Positions 45,401 through 55,599 of a DNA stretch of 64,000 bases are shown one piece after another (position 1 is the stretch's first letter; every line of letters starts with the position of its first letter). The DNA is taken from the NCBI RefSeq assembly GCF_020382885.2, contig NC_058499.1, forward strand, positions 12,881,872 through 12,945,871, in the 5' to 3' direction. The translations under genes were made by a program, and so were the position numbers. This DNA is from Scatophagus argus (lineage: Eukaryota; Chordata; Actinopteri; Scatophagidae). The notes under the pieces are model-generated. The model was not told where the DNA came from. It saw only the letters and a list, made by a program, of their open reading frames with translations, and made no database searches.

Positions 45401-48400
45401 GAGACGAATCTCAATGACGTTGTTGAGCAGAGCAAACGCTGGAGCCAGTGGGAAGGAGGCCACGAACAGAGACACGAACCCGTACTGGATTACTGTAAGT
45501 ATTAATACACACATGCAAGCAGGTGCACACGGTTAAAAAAATGACTGATTGTCTGATCGCAGTTGTGAGTGACTCAGTGAACTAAAGAGAAACTCACTCA
45601 TCTCCATGTACTCTGGGCTCACGCCTTCAAAAGGTTCAAGGACAAAATCTTTCTCAAACTGTTGCTTTGGTCTCTTCTCTTCTTCATTCTCCTCATTGTT
45701 TTCTGCTGCTCTTTTCTTTCCTTGTTCTTCTTGTATTGTTCTGTACATCTTTTTCAGCTTACTATAAAAAAAAAAACACAGAAGACTCAGTCTGAGCAAA
45801 GACTGTAAAGGCTGGAAATTTGGCATTTGTAGCAGTTTATGCACACACAAATATGCATGGAGATACGTACGGTATAAGAACCTCAAACACATTGTTTTGG
45901 ATGAGCTGCTTTCCGAGCATAATCATGCTGAGTTGGATACACAACTCGATGAGGCAGCCTGGTGGAGCACACTGTGGCAAAAAAAACCCCCAAACATTCA
46001 TTGAATACACAGACCATTTACATACATTTACTTTACATGTAAATACACACAAGCAAAAACTACTACTGTGTGTAACGCAGCCCACCTCCTCCATGCGGTA
46101 GTCTCCAAAGACGTAAACATAATCGCCAGGCCGCCCAGCAAACCTGCATGAAGAGAGGGCCAAGTCACGTGATAAAGAACGAAGACAGACGATTGTGAGG
46201 AGCGAGTGAAGCTGAGACTTTATAAAAGACACACACACACACACACCTTCCCTTGAAGAAGGCCACATAGAAAATAGGTGCAAAGGCGTTCATGGATTTG
46301 AGAAAGAAAGACTTAAAGATCAGCCTCTCTTCAAATTCTTCCTTTGTCTTAGGAAGTTCTGTTGGAAAAGAGACACATCAGTTTTTAGACACAATTGCTC
46401 ACACTTGTATGTTTCAGTTATAATACTTGACCTTTATCCATGGCTTTGAAATCAACACTTTACAGAAAAAACAATCCACAAAACAAAAAGAGCTGGAAAG
46501 ATTTCTCTGCTATTAAACTAACAATGTGCACCATAAAGCTTTCTTATTTAATGTAACAGCATTCGGCACAATACCCAGTTCAGTCAGCCACACGGCGATC
46601 GCTCCATAGACCTCTTCCAACACCAGAACGACCAGCATGTTCAAGATGATGCCCGTGGTGGTGACGGTCATCCTCACACTGGCCTTGGCTTCAGGATCAG
46701 GGTTCATGGACCACACGCTTAACATGCAGATACGATAAACTGCCACCCCAAACACCGCTGAGAAGGTCACAAAGATCTGAACACACACAATACGCATGCC
46801 AATAAGTTAGATGACAAGACAGTGGCTTGGAGTTTTTTGAATTTGTTCTTTGCATTTAACCCACCACAAACAGTGGGCAGCTACCTTAATGTTTTGTCGT
46901 GATTAATTTTCTATTTTATTGCAAATACACAACAAAAAGCTGCTCTTCCTATTTTAGGGTCACTGGCGTTGACAGCAGATCAGGCCATATTATGAGAGAC
47001 TGTGAGGAAATTGTGTAGATAAACAGACACTTTATGTTGATATGTTTAATTTCTTCTGTTAAATGCCTCACATCCTCAGAAAAAAAAGACTAATCATGCA
47101 CTATTGTGTGGTGAGATTACCGACAGATTAAAAGGCGGATCAACAAAAGGACAGACTGAGGTTAGGAACGTGACAAAACAAACAGAGAGTGAATGCAGTA
47201 CCAGTAGTAGTAAGGTGGACACATTGATGAGATAACCTGACAGGTGATCCTCAATGTCCAAGGACTCTGGCTCTCGCTGTCAGGAGAAACATAGAAACGC
47301 TGGATGTACAGGCAAAAACACACGTTGGAATGCACTTTAATGCATGCACAGTATGTGAATGTGATGTGATATACACTGAACGCATGTTGTGTACACACAC
47401 ACACACACACAGACATTATGGTTCTGCATGGCAGGTGCATGTTTGCCATCTGAAAGGACAGAAATCCCCTCCCCTTCTTCTTCTCCCTCCTCCCTTTTCT
47501 CTCTGCATCAGTAATCTGAGCTAATCTCAGGCAGGTAAGCAGCTTTGGATTCAACCACCCACTGTGGGTGAAGAGGGTTTCTTCTTTATGAACTGACATA
47601 AACTCATACAGAGTTAGTCTGTAATCATTTGTTTGTAGATAAAAAACCATACATGGGCTTTAGTATTTGTTTGTGTACAGTCGTTTGCTTTCACCGAGTG
47701 TGTTGTAACTGAAGCAGTGAGATCTGTGTTAGCAGGTCTGACTGAAGCAAGTTTCAGCCACTGCAATCCTCCCCACTAACTCTGTCTAAATAATGTCCTT
47801 TCACACAGAGCAGTTCAATTCTACCTGGGAAGCAAGCATCCGGTCTGTTTCTCCATCTACGCCATCCTCAGCCTGAGTCGCCTGCAGCAGAGCAACAACA
47901 CACAACGTAGAGTGAGAAACAAAATGGTGTGCAGTAGTTATGCAACGTCACAAAACGGTATCTCAAACACACACACGGGCAGACACACACACACACACAC
48001 ACACACACTCAGACAGGATACCTTCTTCTTTGACTGAGCTTTCATCTTTGCTTTTTTCTCCTGTAGAGCTTCTTCATATTCAGGCCTCAGCTCCTCCTGC
48101 AGCACATGCATGTTCATGTCATAACCAAAAAACATGTTCAAACACTCAAACTAATATACAAAGTTCACAGATAGCAACAAAGGCTTTGTTATTGATATGC
48201 AAAACATGAGAGAAGAACATTATAAGCATGCACAGTGAGCTTAATCTATTAATTCTATAATTAAAATGATTCTGGACCTTAGAAAACAAAATTGTAAGCC
48301 CTGTATTTAGACCTAACAGCACTAACAAGGAAATTACTAGTGTAAACAAAAGCATAAATAAACATTGCAAAACAAAGCATGAATAAACCAGCTGTCCACT

Positions 48401-49209
48401 TTCGTTGTTTCAGGCCAGTGATCATCACACTAAACAACTACAGGCACGCACAAATTTAGGTGGCAATGTCATCATTTCCCAAACATGTCCACAGAATGAT
48501 CCACAGAAACCAGAATTCTGTCTTAGTTTTAGCGACCTAAAAAGCCAAATGCATGTGAACAACAGGCCAAAACATGGAGGAATATCTTTAATTTGCAAAA
48601 AAAAAAACATAGCGTGCTGACAAGGCCATAGCCTCATAGCATGATGTTCCTTAGAAGTGATCTCAGAAAAAAAGCACTTCTACTCTTCTGGGAAGGCTTT
48701 CTATAAGATTTTGCCGTGTTTCTGTTAGAATTTTTGCCCATTCATGCAGTAGAGCATTTGTCAGGTCAGGTACTGATGCTGGACGAAAAGGCCTGGCTCA
48801 CAATCTCTGTCATAGTTCATCTCAAAGGTGTTTGATGGGGTTGAGTCCAGGACTCTTTGTGGGCCTGTCAAGTTCTCCAACAGCAAATTCATCCAGCCAT
48901 GTCTTTATGGACTTTGCTTTGTGCACTGAGGCACAGTCATGCTGGAATTAGCATTAAGATTTCCCTTATATCTATATAGCGTAAGTAAACTGTGAAATTG
49001 TGTAACATTTGCATACAGGCATACCTTTTCTTTTCCCAAATTTTTTGGATGGCTGATTTTCATTATCTTATGTTCAACTGCCTATGAATATTTCAATGAG
49101 TACCAGTGCAAGCAGCTTCTTATTTCAAAGTGGGTTCATTTAACAAGTGCAGAAACTTACCTGAACTCGTTCCTTCAGGCAGCAGAGACAGAAATAAATG
49201 AAAGAGGTA

Positions 49210-49261
<52 letters not shown>

Positions 49262-52200
49262 CTGTCAGCATTTATGTTGTGACCTCATGGCATTCTCTTA
49301 CACAGCAAGCACACTTCTTTAAGAACAGCCCAAGCCCATTACAGGTCAAAGAGTCATGTTAATGCATGTATACAAGCGGTCATGCGCATTTGTGTACGGC
49401 CTATGTGTGTTAAGGGGAGGGCACTGCTCTGAGACTAATTGTACCTGACGCAACAAACAACAACTGTTTTCTATCCTCATGGTTGACCCGTGCCGTTAGG
49501 TGAACACCTTCACTGACCCGACACTTTAACACGCAAGAGTTATGACAACAGAGAAGAAAAAGATACACAAAAACATTCATACTAATAATGACAAGGCAGT
49601 AAAGGCTCTGGTTGTGTGCATGTCAAAATAATGTCTGTGTGTGTTTATTGCACAGTGCATGCATGTGCAGTATTCTTGAATCTTTTTATGTACCTCCTCA
49701 TCCTCCAAGCTTGTCAGGTCCCAGGTATGTTTCAGACACATCTGTCGCCTTTTCCAGTGCTCAAGGAAACAGGCAGCTACAAGAGGACACACAAAAGGAA
49801 TATGTTAAAAAATTACTGGCACTGAAAAATTAAAAAAAAAGCCAACCTTTTTGTTAATCTACACAAGATTAAGTATTTTAGTTTAATATAATGTTTTATT
49901 GATACGGTAGAAAGAAGCCTTCCTCGTTCAGCAGCTGCCCTCTCTGTGCCCTGGTGCACTGCAGTAAATCTGAAGCTTACTAAATGCGAACCAACAGATT
50001 TAAGAAAGCAGCTCTAGCTCTTCTTTGATACAGATTACAGGATAAAAAAAAATTATTTTAAGACAGAATTATTAAGGTGATCGAACAAAAAATTAATTAA
50101 AACGACGCCTCCGTTTGCATATAAAATTGCTGTATTGATTTTAGGCAGGACTGTTAACGATGTTACGCTTGCAGGAGACAATATTTTATTTCCTCTGTTG
50201 AAGTATACATGTAGTATTACACGATCCATGTTTAGAAAAGTGTATGTGAACGTATAGTTACCCCACAGTGACATGAAAATAGCAAAGAGAACAGTGGCTC
50301 CATTGTCGAACAGGTATGACGCTCGTGCCAGTGAGCACACAGTACTCAGACGCCAGTAGTCACACACTCCATCACACAGTGGACACATGGTGATGTTCAG
50401 ACTGTCATCGCATGTCTCCTGGCTGAAATATACATATTGAAAACAATGTAACGACGTGTACGCTGGTGATGTACTTTTGACAAGCGTGCATGGATTTGAA
50501 AAGTTGCTTACCTTGGCACATTGGCATCCACAGTGAGTATGCCGTACAGGAAGACAATGATGCCCAGTACGGAGGGAGGGATAAGGAACTGAGTATAAAC
50601 ACCCAGCCAGGCAAAATACAACCCAATTTGCTCTCCAAAGTACTTCCTGTTAAAATAAAGACAGTTTATCATGTGGCTGTCTGGATCTGTCAGTCGACTG
50701 GTCAGTCCATGTCTGGGTCAGTAAAGAGTTACTTCCCAGCTACAGATTATCTCGGTGAAGTCTAGTGCTGCCATCATGTCAGATCTCTCCCTTAAGCAAC
50801 ACTTCAGCTCATGATGGCTGCTCTTCTATGAAATTTGCTGTGAAAACTCATAGTTCTCAGACAATAAATCCTCATGTTTTTGTAAACCCCTTGATGTTTC
50901 CTCTTGAACCACTACCAGGCTATATGTTCAGCTTTTATAGCAGAAATATGAAGGTTTAACAGGAAAATACAAGAAAATATCCTGACCGCTTTGAAAACAT
51001 CATAAGAAATTATTAATTTAATATGAAGTAACTACAGTCTCTATAGTATAATTACATCTAAACTTTTACTTTTGCTTGCACTGACTGCTCAGTACCTGAT
51101 CAAGTCCACAGGCTGGTATTTATGCATGACTCCATAGTTAGCCCATTCTTCATGAAGGAGCTGAAGAATAACAAGACCAAAGTAAAATACAACTTAAGAA
51201 CAGTAACAACAGTAATAACAATATCAGAAAATCAGACACTCAGAAAGACAATTTGACAAAAATTGCTACAATTACATCTAATTTGAGAATGCACAACCAG
51301 ACTGACTTCATTTCCTCTGTTCCTTCGACTGTGAAAAGACCTCACACATAAAAGAGTGGTTGACTAATTTAGCATCACACTCATATAACACCATCTGACT
51401 CCCCTTTTTTAAGCATTAAAACTGATTAAGCGGAACTGGAGTGATCACCTTTCGTGTTCCACACTTTCTCTTTACTTGTCAAACCTGCCTACATTACCCA
51501 CAATGCAAGTTGACTGCTGACAGTCATGTGGGATACTCTGGTGTGTTATGTTAGCATCACTTACGGCGATTTATCACACATATAAAATTGAAGTCCCCCC
51601 CAACATGTGCAGACATCGACAGCTGCAGATTGCATTAAGGTTCTCAACCAGTACAGCACATTTAGATTTGCAGGAAGAATGAATGGTATCATCGTCAGTG
51701 ATATTGTCTGCGTTGAGTATTTTTGAAAACTCATGAGCTCACCTGTCTGTCATTTCGCTGATCTTTCCGTCCTCTCCTTGTGAACGACCCCTAAAGAAAA
51801 AAGGTCACCAGCTCTTCAAATGAGACACACTGCTTTACAGTGTTACATTATGCCCTATTTTATGCAAGATTAAAATTTTAACTGAAGGCTTGGAACACTT
51901 ATCTCTGCAGACATCTATACTGCAAATATATTGCCTGTCCTATATGATACATTTAATAACTTCTTTAAGTACAATAAATGTTGCATACACAGAAAAACAT
52001 AACTGATTAATTTTCAAATGGCTTGCATTTCATATGTATGAATGCTTTGGGAGTTTTTCCTTTCACTTTGTCTAATGAAGTTATTTCTGTTACACTTACA
52101 TCATGCAGAGGGAAGGCAGAGTCATAGACACCCCGAGCCAATAATGAGCTGATGCCTTATGACACAAAGAGGAAGCGTAACACAGTGTCACGGACATGTC

Positions 52201-52874
52201 CGGTTTGTGGCCGATAGCATGCATACACAGGCAAAATGAAATCTGACTGACAGCATGCACGAGAACCGCATGACAAAGGACAATAAAACAAAAGCAAAAG
52301 TTAGACCTCACCAGTGGTTTGGCAGGTCTGTCTGCAGGTAGTGCGTGAAATAATCTCAGCCACCTAAAAGCAAACATAGCCAAATAGCCCAAATGGTGTG
52401 AGATCAAACTCAAAAACATGTACAAACTAACATAACATATATTTGTTTCTGGACTCACTATTCTGCTGCGCGTTGCATTATCAAAAACAGTGTCTGTTGA
52501 CTTGATGTCATACCTGCAGGAAATGACAAGAAGCAGACCTAATGTCAGTGTTTAACATTAACTATGTTGTAAATTAAATGAATTATGGCGTTTTTTGTTT
52601 GCGAGTTTGTTAAATCAAACATATTTGATGCTGTCTCCCAAAAGTACACAGGATGGAATTCATGTAGAATTCATATTTGTGTGAAAAGTAAAAATTCAAT
52701 TTACGTGAGAGCTGATGATGAGGATGATAAAAGCAGGCAGCCTGTAGGTGATTTAGATATTAGGGTGTTATCTAAATCACTAGCCACAACTGAACTAAAA
52801 GACGTGTGTCCCCAGCCAAGGGCAGCTCTGAAAGTGGGTTAGTTTTTCTGAAACCCATCCACTGGGTGTGTGTT

Positions 52875-52905
<31 letters not shown>

Positions 52906-55566
52906 CAGAGAGTCCAGGTACTCACAGGTGAAGCTTGTCCCTGATAAACGGGTGTTTGAGGGTTTTTAAATGGATGTGAGTCTGCTCGTCTTTGTGGATG
53001 TCAAAGTCAGGGACGTCCGGTTGAAACGGTGTGTTGACTTTGGCGACAAAGGAATCCCATACGCCGGCGATGCCCATCCGTTTCCGCAACTCGCACTTCT
53101 GCTCAATGAAAACAAACATGGGAAACAGTCAAATCTGTTTATTCATACTATGTCATATTCACCACACTGCACGTTGTACTGCTTTCTGACATACAATCCC
53201 TGTAATTTGTGTGCACACAAGTTAAAAAATACGCTACATAAAGCTAGAATATTGAAGAATAAGCATTGGTAAATAACTGTTTCAAACTACTGACCTTTTT
53301 CACAGCAACTTTGATCTTTTGAAGTTCTGCTTCCCGACTGAGTATTGACCATGGGATGTGCAGCCGGATAAACCCAATGCCATTTGACCTCTGGACATAA
53401 ACACACTCATTAATACATAATATGAAAATCTGAACATAGAAACACTATATACAATATACATAACTACATAACATCAAACATGGGCAGATCCGGATTCCAG
53501 CTACAAAATTATGTTTCAAAGTGAGAATCCATGTAGACTAAATTGATAAGTTGCCCGTCTTCTTCACTCTCTGCATTTAATTGGTTCAGCTACAAGTCCT
53601 GAGGCAGTCAGATGAGCCTTCTTTAAACCTGTAAGTATGCTATTTTGTCTTAAAATGAGGCTATTTTCAAGGGAATCCCATTATTTCAAGCCCAGAATCT
53701 CCTGATCCTTCAAAGCATAGAAAATGAGTACAGGTAATTGTGACCTGCTGGGATAGCTATATGAATCAGTTTTTATAATGCAAAAGGTGACAAGCTACTA
53801 CCTCGCTTCCGGACCACTGACCGCAGCCTGTCCACGTAGTTACGGTAATGACCTTGTGAAGACAACTGCATGACCTCAAACAACACCTGCTACACCTCTA
53901 ATGTGTTGGGTTACCAGTGATTTGTCCAGTGGCAACATTAAAATGAATTCTAGCCTCTACACAGCCGCCAGACTGCACTTCTATCAAACTACAAAATATA
54001 AAAATCTAAATGTTAAAATGTAAGAAAATGTAACTAAAAACAAGATCACCACACAATTCTTAACAACCAATGAATCTGTATTTAAAAAAGAACCGTAGTT
54101 TTACTACTACCAGGAAGATTATTTTCACAGTACAATTGTACAATTCATAGGGAAAATCTGTGTAAACTCCATTGTGTTACTACCTGCAAAACAACACAAC
54201 AACATACCATAACACTAGATATCCATGGATCATTCACCGTTCAGTTCCCTAAAAGTTAGCCTCGTAACATTTGGCTCTGATATACATGACCACATACCCA
54301 TTTAAGCTGAATTACCACTCAGGCTTCATATACATTCATGTGCCAGCATGCACACTTCTGAGTAGTGGATCACTCTCTAATAGGGCCCTATAATCTGGCC
54401 TTTGGCTTCAAGCTTACGGTCAGCGGTCTTAATCCTCAACCAAAACAGCAGCTGATTTAACACACAAGCGTCATATACACACAGACACAGACACTCAACA
54501 ACACAAACAGATAAACACAAACATACATGTGCGTGCATACATACACACACACCCATGCACACGTACACACGCCAAACAATCAAACACACACACTGGGCCC
54601 ATGCTTTACAATACATGTCAAAAAATAACATGCAACATACTTCTCATTGTTTTTGGGGTTTTTATTACTATATTAGCTCATGAGATAGCACTGATTTTAA
54701 TAACGTCTCTCTTTAATTAGAGTGCAGGCAAGCCCTCCAGCTTCAAGGGACAGGCTGAGTCTTATCCTCAACCTGTTTGGCAGCTGGCCAGTCACAGGAT
54801 TTGTGGTCACATCACTTAAGGATGGCTCTGATTGATAAATATCTATTGGAGTTTCCAGCAAATGAAAAAATAATCATTGCAAAGGCACTGTAAAAGCGGA
54901 CACACACCTCTTTATCACGCTCAATCTGCAGTCCAGCTTCCAGTAGACCCGCTTCAAACTCCTGCCTCATTAAAGCCTTTTCCTCCTCGGACAGCTTTGA
55001 CTCCTCCACATCTCCAGCAGGTGCACCTGCCTCCCCAGACTCTGCTTCTGTTTCCGATCGGCCCTGTATCTGTATTGGTATACTCCCATTGGATGCAATG
55101 GAAAGACGTGCCTTGGACCCCCGCCTTTTTTTGTATTTGTAGCAAAGAATGTAGTCCACTTTTCTCTTGCCATCAGTGAAAAAAAGCCCAGGTCCAAGAT
55201 CAATGCCAGAGTCCTACACAAACCCAGAGGTAATCAATAAGGTAAGTGATGAAGGTTACAAGCAGGCAATTTAGAGAGTAATATTGTTTAAGAGTATGTA
55301 AATAAGGCAAAGCTCCATGTGCTCAGATAGTGGAAACCTAAGCTGAGAGAGAGCTGATAACTGCTGCAGGACGTTAAAGCTACAGAAAGTGAGTGTGCTG
55401 CATTCAGAGGAAACCATACCGGAGGAGGGGGCTCGTCATTGTCAGGGGGGTTGATAGGGCCTCCATTGGCAGCATCAAACCCAAGCCCGGACAGCGATCG
55501 GGCCAGTGAAACAAGCTTCGCCGAGTGAATGGACGACGACTCACTCATTTCTGTGGTGACAGGCAT
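41829..55566 (-). CDS. ano2: ano2-like anoctamin, Ca2+-activated chloride channel
   Basis: TMEM16 channel with ten membrane helices, closest to ANO2. The 27 coding exons: 55420-55566, 54908-55213, 53295-53390, 52926-53098, 52459-52513, 52312-52363, 52100-52155, 51743-51790, 51096-51160, 50512-50646, 50262-50422, 49694-49776, 49161-49172, 48022-48096, 47825-47881, 47202-47276, 46575-46776, 46247-46358, 46086-46143, 45871-45971, 45598-45761, 45340-45492, 45049-45101, 44284-44462, 43954-44059, 42653-43226, 41829-42496; 3966 nt, 1321 aa (human ANO2 about 1000). All six Ca2+-site residues known from ANO1 are present: N682, E686, E740, E743, E772, D776. ANO2 is favoured over ANO1 by SKQYW, MVYQY and WMIPDVP and by adjacency to vwf, as in human 12p13. 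The C-terminus is about 320 residues longer than usual. Start at 55566 (or the better-context ATG at 55548). Confidence 0.93.
42653..43226 (-). CDS. ano2: ano2 exon with TM10 and a Glu-rich cytoplasmic tail
   Basis: The exon starts in the last helix ([18 protein letters not shown]), continues through the conserved [19 protein letters not shown], then enters about 130 residues with very high Glu content (runs such as [15 protein letters not shown]). It ends with [12 protein letters not shown], an amphipathic motif like a paxillin LD motif. The acidic part has no counterpart in remembered human ANO2. The frame is open for 574 nt and phase-consistent. Confidence 0.85.
43258..43290 (+). repeat. 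(CTAT)n plus (AC)n microsatellite
   Basis: Four to five CTAT units followed by an AC run, in an ano2 intron. Confidence 0.9.
45340..45971 (-). CDS. ano2: ano2 pore and Ca2+-binding exons (TM6-TM8)
   Basis: Three exons (45871-45971, 45598-45761, 45340-45492) encode the core of the channel: [12 protein letters not shown] (N682, E686), a charged loop of about 45 residues, SPEYMEM (E740, E743), [20 protein letters not shown] and EIRLDAAKF (E772, D776). The acidic residues that coordinate Ca2+ in TMEM16A are all kept, so gating by Ca2+ is expected. Confidence 0.92.
46229..46246 (+). repeat. (AC)9 microsatellite forming an ano2 splice donor
   Basis: In gene orientation the exon ends GGGAAG and the intron starts GTGTGTGTGTGTGTGTGT, so the donor is the first unit of the repeat. 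Confidence 0.9.
47392..47411 (+). repeat. (AC)n microsatellite
   Basis: A 20-nt AC run in an ano2 intron. Confidence 0.9.
47983..48008 (+). repeat. (AC)n microsatellite
   Basis: A pure AC run just inside the ano2 intron beyond the 48022 donor. Confidence 0.93.
48676..48968 (-). mobile_element. Fossil Tc1/mariner transposase fragment
   Basis: In minus orientation it translates as [23 protein letters not shown]-stop-[20 protein letters not shown] and ESLPRRVE, clear Tc1-type DDE transposase C-terminal pieces. Several in-frame stops are present (for example in the expected HLWDEL and ELERRL positions). The sequence jumps from CATGCTGGAA directly to AGCATTAAGATTTCCCTT, so about 90 nt seem deleted. 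No terminal repeats are seen. It sits in an ano2 intron in the same orientation as the gene. Confidence 0.85.
49161..49172 (-). CDS. ano2: ano2 12-nt microexon (ERVQ), equivalent to ANO1 segment c
   Basis: GAACGAGTTCAG lies between a TGAAG acceptor and a GTAAGT donor and encodes Glu-Arg-Val-Gln. It fits in phase 0 between exons ending DEE and starting EELRPEYE. Remembered ANO2 has ERAQ at this place, and ANO1 has EAVK, the alternatively spliced segment c. The exon would be missed by ordinary gene prediction. Confidence 0.8.
49209..49260 (+). repeat. (AC)n(AG)n compound microsatellite
   Basis: Pure AC then pure AG runs, together 52 nt, starting about 37 nt from the ano2 microexon on its upstream (acceptor) side. 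Confidence 0.95.
52865..52913 (+). repeat. (GT)n(GA)n compound microsatellite
   Basis: GT run then GA run ending a few bases from the ano2 donor at 52925. Confidence 0.9.
53400..54900 (-). other. ano2 intron between coding exons 2 and 3 of the cytoplasmic domain
   Basis: About 1.5 kb with no exon. It includes a CA-rich tract (about 54470-54590) and an A/T-rich 3' half. Confidence 0.6.
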
Positions 55567-55585
55567 ATGTTCTTTTCCGTTTCAT
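55541..55585 (-). promoter_or_regulatory. Upstream ORF overlapping the ano2 start codons
   Basis: In the first coding exon an ATG at 55585 (G at -3) opens a 14-codon frame that ends at 55541, out of frame with ano2. It overlaps both possible ano2 starts, 55566 (C at -3, weak) and 55548 (G at -3). It could reduce translation from the first and favour the second. Confidence 0.45.
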
Positions 55586-55599
55586 CCCTCTGTTGGTAC

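Noticed and set aside
45871-45971. Assignment of the anoctamin as ano1
   Set aside because: Pore exons fit ANO1 and ANO2 almost equally, but C-terminal helices, the ERVQ microexon and vwf adjacency favour ano2.
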